64,000 nucleotides of DNA from positions 1,350,801 through 1,414,800 of the forward strand of contig NZ_CP098400.1 of assembly GCF_023674465.1 (NCBI RefSeq). Direction: 5' to 3'. Shown here piece by piece: positions 36,543 to 46,362 of this stretch. The position numbers were made by a program, and so were the translations under genes. The stretch comes from Xiashengella succiniciproducens (GTDB taxonomy: Bacteria > Bacteroidota > Bacteroidia > Bacteroidales > Marinilabiliaceae). The notes beneath the pieces were generated by a model. The model was not told the DNA's origin and did no database searches. It worked only from the letters and a program-made list of their open reading frames with translations. Every line of letters begins with the position of its first letter. Within the stretch, counting starts at the first letter, position 1.

Positions 36543-37193
36543 TTATCGTAGGTCGATTATTTCTACGCCGGGATGTTGTTCCTTTTTGAAGACAAACAGA
36601 TCATCAGTCATTGGAGTATTAACCTCCATCTTTTTGATCTCCACAACGAAATTGGTACCATCCTTGCCCATTTGCTCCAGGCGTGCTGGTTGAAGAGTAT
36701 CTCTGTATACGTACAGTTTGATACGTGAATATGGTTTATTTCTGTCTTCAGGAACCAGGTCAATGATATCGGCTACCTTTCCCTTGATAGTAGTCTCTCC
36801 AACATGGCGGTAACGAAAACCTTGCTCGTGGATAGTAAATACCTTTGAAGGATCCAGTTCGTCATCAGCTACCATATCGGCATCTGAGATATTAACCTCA
36901 TTAGCATCAACAAGATAGACCCACAAGGTAGTACCATCAAAATAGCTTTCCGCATCCATTACTGAAATCTTATACTTATTCCCTTTAAGGGAGATACTGC
37001 CATCATGAGTTTCTGATGTTTTTGTTTGCAAATCTTCAATTTTCAATGCAAAATCAGCCTTAATGGTCTTGTAGCCCTTAGTCTTTTCAGAGACCTTGTC
37101 AAGTATGGTCTTGGCCTTGGCCACATCCGGATCCTGTGCGAGAACGGAGAGTGTCAGAACAGATAGTATTGAGATTAAAAGAGTTCTTTTCAT
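36543..37193 (-). CDS. lolA: LolA-like outer-membrane lipoprotein carrier
   Basis: 216 aa from the ATG at 37193, where the signal peptide starts (MKRTLLISILSVLTLSVLAQ). A longer reading of 11 residues adds nothing. The mature part is the LolA fold (ILDKVSEKTKGYKTIKADFAL, TSETHDGSISLKGNKYKI, FDGTTLWVYLVDANEV). LolA ferries lipoproteins across the periplasm. It lies 82 bp after ftsK on the same strand. Confidence 0.88.
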   Translation of the reverse strand: MKRTLLISILSVLTLSVLAQDPDVAKAKTILDKVSEKTKGYKTIKADFALKIEDLQTKTSETHDGSISLKGNKYKISVMDAESYFDGTTLWVYLVDANEVNISDADMVADDELDPSKVFTIHEQGFRYRHVGETTIKGKVADIIDLVPEDRNKPYSRIKLYVYRDTLQPARLEQMGKDGTNFVVEIKKMEVNTPMTDDLFVFKKEQHPGVEIIDLR

Positions 37194-37275
37194 AATGTGC
37201 GCTTGTTTTTGATATCCCACTAACATAAAAGCTTCAGCAGTTATGTAGCAATTAACGTTCCAAAATTATTGCTGT

Positions 37276-39687
37276 CTATTGCTGAAGGGATTTGAATATT
37301 CTTTCAAGTTCCAAATCATCCGAAACCAGTACCTGGCGTGCCTTGCTTCCTTCGAATGGTCCCACAACCCCTGCTGCTTCCAACTGGTCGATAATCCTTC
37401 CTGCACGATTATAGCCTATTGAAAAGCGTCTTTGTATAAGGGAAGTTGAGCCGGATTGGTTTGCTACCACTATACGAGCAGCTTCCTCAAAGAAGGGGTC
37501 TCGCTTACTTAAATCCACATCACCTACCTCCTGAGAAGCACCCTCACCGATATATTCGGGCAAAAGATGTGCAGTGGAGTAGCCCCGCTGAGAACCAATA
37601 AAGTCGGCTATTACCTCGACTTCCGGAGTATCTACAAAGGCACACTGAACACGGATAAGATCACTGCCCTGAGAGAATAGCATGTCGCCTCGTCCAATAA
37701 GGTGGTTGGCACCAGGAGAATCGAGGATGGTACGGCTGTCTATCATGGAAGCAACCTTGAATGCAATCCTTGTTGGGAAGTTGGCCTTGATAACACCGGT
37801 AATGATATTGGTAGATGGTCTTTGAGTAGCAATAATCATGTGGATACCAACGGCACGAGCCAACTGGGCTATCCTTGCGATAGGCAGTTCCACTTCCTTT
37901 CCGGCAGTCATAATAAGGTCGGCAAACTCATCAATTATAACTACAATATAAGGCAGGAAACGGTGTCCCTTTTCGGGGTTGAGTTCGCGCTTGGTAAACT
38001 TATGATTGTACTCCTTAATATTTCGTGTGTGAGCCTTTTTGAGAAGGTCGTAGCGTTCCTCCATCTCAATTGTTAGGGAGTGGAGAGTGTTGACAACACG
38101 TTGAACGTCAGTAATGATTGGTTCCTCCTCATCCGGCATTTTGGCAAGAAAATGACGCTCTATCTTGCTATATATCGTAAGCTCTACTTTCTTGGGGTCA
38201 ACGAGTACAAACTTTAGCTGCGACGGATGCTTTTTGTAAAGCAAAGATGTTATAATCGCGTTAAGGCCTACAGACTTACCTTGTCCTGTTGCGCCTGCTA
38301 CAAGAAGGTGGGGAGCCTTTGTAAGGTCGAATACAAAGGTCTCATTGGATATGGTTTTACCAAGAGCAACCGGGAGTTCAAACTTGGCGTTCTGGAACTT
38401 TTTGGAGCTTAATATGCTCTTCATTGAAACGACTGCCGGTTCGGAATTTGGAACCTCTATACCGATAGTTCCCTTTCCAGGAATAGGAGCAATAATCCGG
38501 ATGCCCAGAGCTGATAGCGATAGGGCTATATCATCCTCCAGGGATTTAATCTTGGAGATACGAATACCAGGCATTGGAACTATCTCGTAGAGGGTAACGG
38601 TAGGACCAACAGTAGCCTTGATACTCTTGATTTGTATTTTGTAATCCTCCAGGGTCTTAACAATCTTGTTTTTGTTGTATATCAACTCATCCTCAGTTAC
38701 CTGAGTATCCTTGTCGCTATAATCATTCAAAAGGTCGAGAGACGGCAGCTGATATGAAGACAGATCAAGAGTTGGGTCATAATCACCAAGAGGTGTGTTG
38801 CCTGTAACAGGAATAGTTTCCTCTGATGCGGCTTTCTCAATCTTTAGTTCCACATGAGTGTCGGGCTCTTCATCAGTAACAAATTCTCTTTTGGGTGCAA
38901 CGGGTTGAACCAGTATTTCAGTTGCCGGAGTATTTTTGATAACCTGGTCTTTCTTTGCCCTATCCTCCAAGTTTATTATCTTTTCAAAACTGCCTTCCGC
39001 GTCTTGTCCGGTTTCCTCAGATTCTTGTTTGCTTTCAACTTTATGGATTGGAAGTTTTCCTTCAAGGCCCAGCTTCTTGCCCATAAAAGGAATGAAGTTG
39101 TCAAAGTTGACAGCCAGATAGGAAATAAGGCTTACCAGAATCACCAGGATAGTACCTACACTACCAATAGAAGATCTAAGCCAGCTGCTGATAAAATAAC
39201 CGTGAGCTCCACCAAAAAGGAGGTATCTGTCATCGGCAAAACTCAGGAAAATAAAGCCCAGAGTAACGGAAAACCAGATAGTAATTAGGCTGGCATGCAG
39301 GAAGGTACGGCGCAGAGGCATAACCCTGGCACCTAGCATTCGGAGTCCGCTGATAAAGAACAGGAATATAATGGAACATGAGGCTATACCAAACCAGTCA
39401 TTAATAATGGTATCTGCTATCCAGGCTCCAAACTTACCGGCAAGATTCTCAACCTTAATAGAAGAGTCAAATAATAGGTCAGATAATGGAAGATCGAATT
39501 TGCTCCGGTCGGCATAACCGGTTCCGAAAAAAGAAATATAGGCCAACGCCAGATACACCGAAAAGCCTATGGTCATCAATCCAAAGATGAATCTCCACTT
39601 GTAATGTCTTAAACCCGAAATTGCTGAAGTTATAGTTTTGTTACCTTTTTTGCCTGTTCCGGATTTCTTCCTTTGTTTGCCACTCAT
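37276..39687 (-). CDS. ftsK: DNA translocase FtsK/SpoIIIE
   Basis: 803-aa septal DNA pump for chromosome segregation. Four N-terminal membrane helices (about 33-190) are followed by a short charged linker, the alpha domain (LEDYKIQIKSIKATVGPTVTLYEI), the beta RecA-like domain with Walker A GATGQGKS (about 465-472) and Walker B YIVVIIDEFADLI, and a C-terminal winged-helix gamma domain (QRRFSIGYNRAGRIIDQLE) that reads polar DNA motifs. The linker is far shorter than in E. coli. Confidence 0.96.
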   Translation of the reverse strand: MSGKQRKKSGTGKKGNKTITSAISGLRHYKWRFIFGLMTIGFSVYLALAYISFFGTGYADRSKFDLPLSDLLFDSSIKVENLAGKFGAWIADTIINDWFGIASCSIIFLFFISGLRMLGARVMPLRRTFLHASLITIWFSVTLGFIFLSFADDRYLLFGGAHGYFISSWLRSSIGSVGTILVILVSLISYLAVNFDNFIPFMGKKLGLEGKLPIHKVESKQESEETGQDAEGSFEKIINLEDRAKKDQVIKNTPATEILVQPVAPKREFVTDEEPDTHVELKIEKAASEETIPVTGNTPLGDYDPTLDLSSYQLPSLDLLNDYSDKDTQVTEDELIYNKNKIVKTLEDYKIQIKSIKATVGPTVTLYEIVPMPGIRISKIKSLEDDIALSLSALGIRIIAPIPGKGTIGIEVPNSEPAVVSMKSILSSKKFQNAKFELPVALGKTISNETFVFDLTKAPHLLVAGATGQGKSVGLNAIITSLLYKKHPSQLKFVLVDPKKVELTIYSKIERHFLAKMPDEEEPIITDVQRVVNTLHSLTIEMEERYDLLKKAHTRNIKEYNHKFTKRELNPEKGHRFLPYIVVIIDEFADLIMTAGKEVELPIARIAQLARAVGIHMIIATQRPSTNIITGVIKANFPTRIAFKVASMIDSRTILDSPGANHLIGRGDMLFSQGSDLIRVQCAFVDTPEVEVIADFIGSQRGYSTAHLLPEYIGEGASQEVGDVDLSKRDPFFEEAARIVVANQSGSTSLIQRRFSIGYNRAGRIIDQLEAAGVVGPFEGSKARQVLVSDDLELERIFKSLQQ

Positions 39688-39787
39688 GTCAGTAATTTGA
39701 GGTCTAGAGACAAAAATAATAAAACTAGCGGGCTGCCCGTTAGATAATCAACGGAAAGTTATCCACACTTATTTTAGACGGGTGAAA

Positions 39788-40501
39788 CTATCTGCTTATT
39801 ACGGAGTCAATAAGCGCCTGGATCTCTGTGATGGAAGACACCTCATAGTTGGCTGGCACATCGAAGATCTTACGGGGATGTGCCTCGCTGACAACGGAGA
39901 TAGCCTCAAGGTGCAGTTGCATACCCTGGTAGAGAACATCAAACTCGAGCATGATGCCAGGTATCTCGCTAAATGGAGTATTGCGGTTGGGTTCCTCTAC
40001 ACCTAATTGGTCTGTATACCATATTGATAGCTCCTGTACATCATTTCTTCCCGTGAAATACACAGCCTTTTTACAATCAAAGCCGGCAATACTCTTAACT
40101 GAGTCATTAATAAAACTGAGTCTGTCAGGACTGAAGGCCATGAAGGGAAGTACGAAGGCATCACCAGAGGCTGGAACAACCATTCTCTTCTCTAACAGTT
40201 TCAGAAGGGCAAAGGTACTATCAGGATTGTTTCCAAATATAAATTCAAGCTTGTATAAGTTGAGTTTGTTTATAAACTCAGACTTTTGGCGGGTGCCTTC
40301 AAAGGCCGTTTTCATCTCCGAGGGGAAAAGGAAGGACATAGGGTTGGCATCAACAGAGGCAGGATATGTAATTCTATATGTTATGGTGCCTGAGCAGATT
40401 CCTGAGTAAGCAGCCTTCTTATCTATAAGCCCACATCCTTCTACAAAAAAGGACAGGGGCAGAAGCAGCATAATAGTTTTGATGAGGCTGTTTGAACTCA
40501 T
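39788..40501 (-). CDS. Hypothetical lipoprotein
   Basis: 237 aa from the ATG at 40501. The lipobox FVEGC (Cys about residue 23) marks a lipoprotein. The mature chain starts CSGTITYRITYP and is beta-rich with a long middle region (EMKTAFEGTRQKSEFINKLNLY). It resembles outer-membrane-associated DUF4412/GLPGLI-type proteins in layout only, so no family is claimed. It lies 100 bp upstream of ftsK on the same strand, with no obvious functional link. Confidence 0.7.
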   Translation of the reverse strand: MSSNSLIKTIMLLLPLSFFVEGCGLIDKKAAYSGICSGTITYRITYPASVDANPMSFLFPSEMKTAFEGTRQKSEFINKLNLYKLEFIFGNNPDSTFALLKLLEKRMVVPASGDAFVLPFMAFSPDRLSFINDSVKSIAGFDCKKAVYFTGRNDVQELSIWYTDQLGVEEPNRNTPFSEIPGIMLEFDVLYQGMQLHLEAISVVSEAHPRKIFDVPANYEVSSITEIQALIDSVISR

Positions 40502-40701
40502 ACTAAGTACCAAATAGTATTAATTATCACAATTTTGGGCACCTAAACACAAAGAACTATTCGAATTTTCATTTCAGGTATACGAAGATAGTTATCTTTT
40601 ATATTGTGCATATCGAGGGAGTCATTCTTTTATCCACGTAAAACTGATGTCTGTCAAAAAAAAGGCTATTTTAGTCTTTAACTTAACAGAAATGTAAGAT
40701 T

Positions 40702-41700
40702 ATGACCCTTCTCGGCAGGAATCTATTAACAATTTTAGACCTAAGCTCATCCGAGGTTATGTATCTGCTTGATCTGGCAGTCAGGCTCAAGCAGATGAAG
40801 AAACAAGGAGAAGTGACAGATTGTCTTAAAGGTAGAAATGTAGCTCTGTTATTTGAGAAGACATCTACCAGGACGCGCTGTGCTTTCGAGATTGCAGTTT
40901 CCGATCTTGGAGGCAATGCAATGTATCTTGGACCCGGTGACACACAACTTGGTCACAAGGAATCGTTTAAAGACAGTGCCAGAGTCTTCGGGCGTATGTT
41001 TGATGCCATCGAATACCGAGGTTTTGATCACTCCCGGATAGAGACACTTGCCCGATACTCGGGTATTCCTGTTTGGAATGGTCTGACAGACCAGCATCAC
41101 CCTACTCAGTTTCTAGCCGACCTGATGACTATCAGGGAGCATTGCAAAAAACCATTGGAGCAGGTAAGCATTGCCTATCTGGGTGATGCCCGCAATAATG
41201 TGGCAAATTCCCTGCTTGAAGGAGCAGCACTGATGGGTATGGATATAAGGATGGTAGGGCCGGAACAGCTTCATACTGATACGGAGATTCTCAACAGATG
41301 CCTTGCTGTTGCACGTAAGACCGGAGCACGAATTAGTATAGGAACTGACATTGAGAAGGGTGTAACTGGAGCGGATTTTTTATATACTGATGTGTGGGTA
41401 TCTATGGGTGAACCAGAAGAGGTGTGGAAAGAAAGAATAGAGATTCTGCGTCCATACAGGGTAGATGCCAGGCTTATGTCATTGACAGGCAATAAGGATG
41501 TTAAGTTCCTGCACTGCCTACCGGCCTATCATGACAGGGACACTTATGTTGGTGAAAAGATCTTTCTTGATTACGGACTTGATGGAGTTGAAGTTACTGA
41601 TGAAGTTTTTGAATCTGAAGCTTCAATAGTTTTTGATCAGGCAGAGAATAGGTTACATACTATTAAGGCTGTTATGGCAGCCTGCCTTGGGAATATGTAG
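40702..41700 (+). CDS. argF: Ornithine carbamoyltransferase
   Basis: 332 aa. Makes citrulline from ornithine and carbamoyl phosphate, or works in reverse in the deiminase pathway. Carbamoyl-phosphate motif STRTR (residues 55-59), HPTQFLADLMTI and the ornithine/catalytic HCLPAYHD are canonical, unlike the N-succinylornithine enzymes of some Bacteroidota. No other arginine or deiminase genes are adjacent, so the direction cannot be told. A short hairpin (41712-41729) follows. Confidence 0.93.
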   Translation: MTLLGRNLLTILDLSSSEVMYLLDLAVRLKQMKKQGEVTDCLKGRNVALLFEKTSTRTRCAFEIAVSDLGGNAMYLGPGDTQLGHKESFKDSARVFGRMFDAIEYRGFDHSRIETLARYSGIPVWNGLTDQHHPTQFLADLMTIREHCKKPLEQVSIAYLGDARNNVANSLLEGAALMGMDIRMVGPEQLHTDTEILNRCLAVARKTGARISIGTDIEKGVTGADFLYTDVWVSMGEPEEVWKERIEILRPYRVDARLMSLTGNKDVKFLHCLPAYHDRDTYVGEKIFLDYGLDGVEVTDEVFESEASIVFDQAENRLHTIKAVMAACLGNM

Positions 41701-41844
41701 GGTGAAAATTTTTCGTGCTTGAGCACGAAGATGTGATAATTTCAATAATATTGTCGGCATTTGATTTTGAATTGAAGGTAAATGAGGCTATTTTCGCATA
41801 TTAATTCAATATAGTAAATAGCTTTTGGCATCAATGACATAACC

Positions 41845-42885
41845 ATGCTTGACTTATTATATATTCCCAAAGACTACAAGTCGCCTCTGGATTTAAAACA
41901 GACAGAGCACGCCATCACTATAATCAAAGATTCATTTCAGACCTTTTTGTCAGCCGAGCTAAGGCTGAGAAGGGTAACTGCACCTCTTTTTGTGCTCAAA
42001 GGTACGGGTTTGAATGATGACCTGAATGGCACTGAAAAACCTGTGACATTTCCGGTTCATGGAATGAACGGCAGAGAAGTGGAGGTCGTTCACAGTCTTG
42101 CCAAATGGAAGCGGATGATGCTGGCAGATTACGATGTTGAACCGGGCTTTGGAATCTATACAGATATGAATGCGATTCGTCCGGACGAGAATCTGGATAA
42201 TACACATTCCATATATGTGGACCAGTGGGACTGGGAGCAGCATATTACTGAAAAGGAGAGGAACCTTAACTACCTGAAGAAAGTGGTCAGGGGAGTGTAT
42301 GAGGTAATGAAGCGTACCGAGTTTGTGGTTTATGAGAAATATCCCACGATACGTCCTATTCTGCCAGAGGAGATTACCTTTATTCATTCCGAGGAACTGC
42401 TTGCTATGTATCCAAACCTTAGTTCCAAAGAACGTGAGGATGCAATTACGAGGAAGTATGGAGCCGTTTTCATCATTGGGATTGGAGGGAAGTTGTCAAA
42501 CGGGGAGCCTCATGATGGCAGGGCACCTGACTATGACGACTGGAGTACACCAACTGAAAACGGATACAAGGGACTCAACGGGGATATCCTGTTGTGGAAC
42601 CCCATTCTTGGGAGAGCTTTTGAGATTTCATCGATGGGTATCAGGGTAAACTCGGAGGTGCTAAGGCAGCAGCTGCAAGAAAGAGGGCAGGAGCACAGGT
42701 CTGAACTGATGTTTCACCGACGTCTGCTAAATAACGAACTTCCACTCAGTATTGGAGGAGGAATTGGCCAGTCAAGGTTATGTATGTTTTTCCTACGCAA
42801 AGCCCACATTGGCGAGATACAGGCAAGTATCTGGCCTGAAGAAATGAGGGATATCTGCAGTAAGAACAATATTTTTCTGGTATAA
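41845..42885 (+). CDS. asnA: Aspartate-ammonia ligase
   Basis: 346-aa ammonia-dependent asparagine synthetase, a class II aaRS-like enzyme. Recognisable parts are KGTGLNDDLNGTEKPVTF (about 52-69), GIYTDMNAIRPDE, VDQWDWEQ and the C-terminal motif 3 GGGIGQSRLCMFFL. It is independent of the neighbouring genes except that argF, also nitrogen metabolism, lies 144 bp upstream. A strong terminator follows. Confidence 0.96.
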   Translation: MLDLLYIPKDYKSPLDLKQTEHAITIIKDSFQTFLSAELRLRRVTAPLFVLKGTGLNDDLNGTEKPVTFPVHGMNGREVEVVHSLAKWKRMMLADYDVEPGFGIYTDMNAIRPDENLDNTHSIYVDQWDWEQHITEKERNLNYLKKVVRGVYEVMKRTEFVVYEKYPTIRPILPEEITFIHSEELLAMYPNLSSKEREDAITRKYGAVFIIGIGGKLSNGEPHDGRAPDYDDWSTPTENGYKGLNGDILLWNPILGRAFEISSMGIRVNSEVLRQQLQERGQEHRSELMFHRRLLNNELPLSIGGGIGQSRLCMFFLRKAHIGEIQASIWPEEMRDICSKNNIFLV

Positions 42886-42911
42886 AACTCAGTTATTTTT
42901 AGAATATTTGC

Positions 42912-42948
42912 ATATGCTTTGCCGCGAGGCAAAGCATATTGTTTTTTT
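42912..42948 (+). terminator. Rho-independent terminator after asnA
   Basis: Perfect 12-bp arms atatgctttgcc (42912-42923) and ggcaaagcatat (42928-42939) with a GCGA loop, then a run of seven T. Confidence 0.88.
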
Positions 42949-42981
42949 ATGTTTATCTTTTTGTAAATCAATTAACTGACG

Positions 42982-44913
42982 ATGGCTGCAAAACAGTTGA
43001 ATGAATATCTTGTCCTGGTCCACAGACTTGGAGTCTCAATGTTTGTCTTTACTCTGTGTAGGATTGGCTTCTATCTGTTTAATGTTGATTTCTTCCCAAA
43101 TGTAGATTGGAATGGGTTTCTTGTGATTATGAGAGGCGGGTTGATGTTTGACCTGTGTGCAGTATTGTACCTGAATATGTTGTACATACTGCTAAGTTTG
43201 ATTCCCTTCAAAGTCAAGTTCAGCAACTGGTATCAAATCGCCCTGAAGTCAATCTATATGCTTACAAACGGAGTAGGATTGGCAGCCAATGTCAGTGACT
43301 TTATTTACTACCGCTTTACGTTGAAGCGTACTACCTGGAGCGTGTTTGAGATTTTCAAGAACGAGGAGAATATGGGGACCCTTTGGTTTCGATTTATATT
43401 GGACTACTGGCCTGCGTTCTTGTTTTGGATAGCAATGATGGTATTACTGTTTTACCTGAACAGCCGTGTCAAACCCAAGCCATTTCCTATTAAGTCAAAT
43501 TGGCTATATGCACTTTGCTCCCTGGTATTTCTTGCTTTGTTTTCTGCCTTTACAGTGGCCGGAATTCGTGGAGGATTCAGGCACAGCACCCGACCAATAA
43601 ACATGAGCCATGCAGGCAAGTTTGTTGATTCACCTGAGGAAATGGCCATAGTCCTGAATACTCCATTTTGTATGATAAGGACCATAGATAAGAAAACATT
43701 TGAACCGGTACATTACTATCCTGAAGATCAGATTGAAGAGATCTATACTCCGGAGTATTGCCTTACGGCCACAGATTCAACATTCAACAAGATGAATGTG
43801 GTAGTTATAATACTGGAGAGCTTTAACCGGGAGCATTCAGGCTATCTGAATCCCCATCTGGATAATGGAAATTACCAGGGCTACACCCCATTTCTGGATT
43901 CGCTGATGCAGGAATCGCTGACCTTTGGAAATTCCTTTGCCAACGGCAGGAAGTCAATTGATGCCATGCCATCAATACTTGCTTCATTTCCTGCACTGGT
44001 ACAGCCATATGTGACCTCTCAGTATGCTTCAAACAAGATAAGTGGTCTTCCGGGTTTGCTGATAGAACAGGGTTATCATACCTCATTCTTCCATGGAGCC
44101 CCGAATGGCTCCATGGGTTTTGACGCTGTGGCTCGCCTGCTGGGCTTTGAGAAATATTACGGGATGACTGAGTTTGGTGACAACTCCCAATACGACGGAT
44201 ACTGGGGTATCTGGGACGAGCCATTCTTTCAGTTTTTTGCCGAGACCCTGGGTACCTTTGAGGAACCTTTTATGAGTACACTGTTTTCAGTTACCTCACA
44301 CCATCCATTTCAGGTTCCCAAAGAATATGAAAATGTATTTCCAAAGGGAACACTTCCGCTGCACAGGTGTGTGGGTTATACGGATATGGCACTGAGACGC
44401 TTTTTTGAAAAGGTTAGTAAGGAGCCATGGTATGAGAATACAATCTTTGTAATTACTGCCGACCATAGTGTGCCATCGCACTATGATGAGTACAAGACTA
44501 ATGTTAACGGTTTTGCCATACCCATCATATTCCATGCTCCAGGTCTGGGATTGAAAGGGTTGAGCCAGAAGCTAGCTCAGCAAACTGATATCCTACCGAG
44601 CCTAATGCACTTGCTCAACTATGACGGAACCTTTATAAGCTTTGGCAGCAGCCTGTTTGATGACAGCAAGGATGACCGGCGCTATGTACTCAACTATACA
44701 AACGAGTCTTACCAGTTTATAATGAACGGCAAGGTGCTGTATTTTGACGGTAAGAAACTGATTGCATTTTATGATTTGGAGCAGGATCCGCTACTGACCA
44801 ACAACCTGTTGGGCAAGGCTCCGGAACCAGAGGAAGAGCTGATGTTAATGAAAGCAATAATACAACAATACAGCAACCGGATGATTGAGAATAGGCTAAC
44901 TATTTTAAAATGA
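42982..44913 (+). CDS. LTA-synthase-family phosphoglycerol/phosphoethanolamine transferase-like sulfatase
   Basis: 643 aa. Five N-terminal membrane helices (about 15-35, 45-75, 80-105, 130-155, 170-195) are followed by an extracytoplasmic sulfatase-fold domain. The metal site is VVIILESFNREHSG, the nucleophile is probably the Ser of NGRKSIDAMPSIL where LtaS has Thr, and the later ligands lie in ITADHSVPSHY. Bacteroidota lack lipoteichoic acid, so the enzyme more likely decorates glycans or lipid A, or makes a glycerol-phosphate polymer. The substrate is unknown. Confidence 0.87.
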   Translation: MAAKQLNEYLVLVHRLGVSMFVFTLCRIGFYLFNVDFFPNVDWNGFLVIMRGGLMFDLCAVLYLNMLYILLSLIPFKVKFSNWYQIALKSIYMLTNGVGLAANVSDFIYYRFTLKRTTWSVFEIFKNEENMGTLWFRFILDYWPAFLFWIAMMVLLFYLNSRVKPKPFPIKSNWLYALCSLVFLALFSAFTVAGIRGGFRHSTRPINMSHAGKFVDSPEEMAIVLNTPFCMIRTIDKKTFEPVHYYPEDQIEEIYTPEYCLTATDSTFNKMNVVVIILESFNREHSGYLNPHLDNGNYQGYTPFLDSLMQESLTFGNSFANGRKSIDAMPSILASFPALVQPYVTSQYASNKISGLPGLLIEQGYHTSFFHGAPNGSMGFDAVARLLGFEKYYGMTEFGDNSQYDGYWGIWDEPFFQFFAETLGTFEEPFMSTLFSVTSHHPFQVPKEYENVFPKGTLPLHRCVGYTDMALRRFFEKVSKEPWYENTIFVITADHSVPSHYDEYKTNVNGFAIPIIFHAPGLGLKGLSQKLAQQTDILPSLMHLLNYDGTFISFGSSLFDDSKDDRRYVLNYTNESYQFIMNGKVLYFDGKKLIAFYDLEQDPLLTNNLLGKAPEPEEELMLMKAIIQQYSNRMIENRLTILK

Positions 44914-45004
44914 ACTAAAAAACCGAAATACCAGTAATTTTAGGGGATTAACACAAGCTACAAATCTTGTTACTTTTTAACATTTTATCATAAAAAATGC
45001 GGGT

Positions 45005-45061
45005 TTTGGGTCAATTTTTTTGCTTGTATATTTGGAAGACACTATAAATACTCTATATTTG
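45005..45061 (+). promoter_or_regulatory. Two overlapping promoters upstream of the HU gene
   Basis: Upstream promoter: TTTG (45005-45008), 18 nt, TATATTTG (45027-45034). Downstream promoter: TTTG (45031-45034), 19 nt, TATATTTG (45054-45061). The TTTG of the first -7 box is also the -33 box of the second. The ATG is at 45114, giving a leader of about 45 nt from the second promoter. Confidence 0.75.
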
Positions 45062-45113
45062 TGAAGGTAAGATTAAAAACCATAGTTTTTAACCCTAAAA
45101 TTTAATAACTATT

Positions 45114-45386
45114 ATGAACAAAGCTCAATTAATTGATGCAATCGCCGCGGAATCCGGTTTAACCAAGGCTGATTCAAAAAAAGCTTTAGATGCTTTCTTA
45201 AAAGTTACCAGCGAAGGTCTTAAGAAAGGTGATCGCATTACTTTAGTAGGATTTGGCTCTTTTTTAGTGTCTGAGAGAAGCGCACGCACAGGTCGTAACC
45301 CACAAACCGGAAAAGAGATTAGGATTCCTGCAAAGAAAGTAGTAAAATTCAAAGCCGGTAGCGAGCTGAATGATTCAGTAAACTAA
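45114..45386 (+). CDS. hup: HU-family DNA-binding protein
   Basis: 90-aa nucleoid protein that bends DNA. It has the entire HU/IHF fold: N-terminal helices ([27 protein letters not shown]), then the [21 protein letters not shown] arm with the DNA-contacting NPQTG/IPAKK stretch, and the closing [16 protein letters not shown]. It stands alone, with tandem promoters upstream and a strong terminator downstream, as expected for a highly expressed gene. Confidence 0.96.
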   Translation: MNKAQLIDAIAAESGLTKADSKKALDAFLKVTSEGLKKGDRITLVGFGSFLVSERSARTGRNPQTGKEIRIPAKKVVKFKAGSELNDSVN

Positions 45387-45407
45387 TCGATGCTTAAAGA
45401 AAAAATG

Positions 45408-45447
45408 AAAAAAAGAGAGTTGTTTTGAAAATCAACTCTCTTTTTTT
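45408..45447 (+). terminator. Terminator after the HU gene
   Basis: 15-bp arms 45408-45422 (ends agagagttg) and 45433-45447 (caactctc plus seven T), 10-nt loop. The A-run on the left and T-run on the right make a classical rho-independent terminator. Confidence 0.9.
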
Positions 45448-45609
45448 GGCACAAAAATTCTCCCTTCTCCGTATAATCTATTGCACCATTGGATGTATTC
45501 AGGAATTCCTGACCTGAAAAAAATATATATCCTTTGTTGTTTGTCATTTGTTTTTATAGCTTTATGGATAAAAATGGTATCTTCGTCATACCCTTAAACT
45601 GATATTTTG

Positions 45610-45617
45610 TATTTTTG
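45610..45617 (+). promoter_or_regulatory. Probable -7 box for the LytTR regulator gene
   Basis: TATTTTTG matches TAnnTTTG, 16 bases before the ATG, so the transcript leader would be only about 8-10 nt. No clear -33 TTTG is visible. Confidence 0.45.
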
Positions 45618-45633
45618 GCCAAAATGATTGTAT

Positions 45634-46347
45634 ATGAATTGCATTATAGTTGATGATGACAACTTTTCGGTTAGGATAATAGAAGAGTTTGTTAACCAGA
45701 CAGAGGGATTAGCACTCCTGGGTACCTTTACGAATGCAATTGAAGCGGTGAACTGGCTCAATAACAGCGAGAAAGAACCTGTGCATCTGATCTTCCTGGA
45801 CATAGAAATGCCCGAGATGTCGGGTATCGAGTTTCTACGTGCATTGAATGTAATACCCCAGGTTATCATCTATTCATCTCAGGAAAAGTATGCTCTGGAG
45901 TCGTATGAGTATGATGTCACAGATTATCTGCTCAAGCCAGTTACCTACGCCCGTTTTATTAAGGCTGTTAACAGAGCCCGCGAGCGCTTTGAAAGAAAGG
46001 AGAATCCCGTAAAGCAAAGCACAGAGATCTTTATCAAGAACAACTCTTCACTTGTACGTGTCAAGTATGATGACATCCTTTGGATTGAGGCTCTTGAAAA
46101 CTATGTTGTCGTCAATACATTCAAGGAGAAGTATACAATTCACTTTACCATGAAATCTATCTCAGATAAAATGCCCTCTGAGAGGTTTATGAGGATACAC
46201 CGTTCTTATATCGTGAACTTCAGTAAGATAAGTGCAATAGAGGATAATTCGGTTATTATCAGAACTGAAAGTGGCAACAGGGTTATTCCGATTGGAAAAT
46301 CGTACAAGGATAAGCTCCTGAATGATATTAATCTTATTACCAAATAA
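45634..46347 (+). CDS. LytTR-family response regulator
   Basis: 237 aa from the ATG at 45634, which is preferred over a TTG six bases upstream. An N-terminal receiver domain with phospho-acceptor Asp in LIFLDIEMPEMSG and DVTDYLLKPVTYARF (Lys) is followed by a LytTR DNA-binding domain (about 130-237, SLVRVKYDDILWIEALENYVVV... RFMRIHRSYIVN). No histidine kinase gene is adjacent, so it is an orphan regulator here. A TATTTTTG box at 45610-45617 probably drives it. Confidence 0.93.
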   Translation: MNCIIVDDDNFSVRIIEEFVNQTEGLALLGTFTNAIEAVNWLNNSEKEPVHLIFLDIEMPEMSGIEFLRALNVIPQVIIYSSQEKYALESYEYDVTDYLLKPVTYARFIKAVNRARERFERKENPVKQSTEIFIKNNSSLVRVKYDDILWIEALENYVVVNTFKEKYTIHFTMKSISDKMPSERFMRIHRSYIVNFSKISAIEDNSVIIRTESGNRVIPIGKSYKDKLLNDINLITK

Positions 46348-46362
46348 GTTTAGTTTAGAGAG

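Noticed and set aside
41712..41729. Hairpin ttcgtgct/agcacgaa after argF as terminator
   Set aside because: No T-tract on the plus strand, so it is too weak to call.
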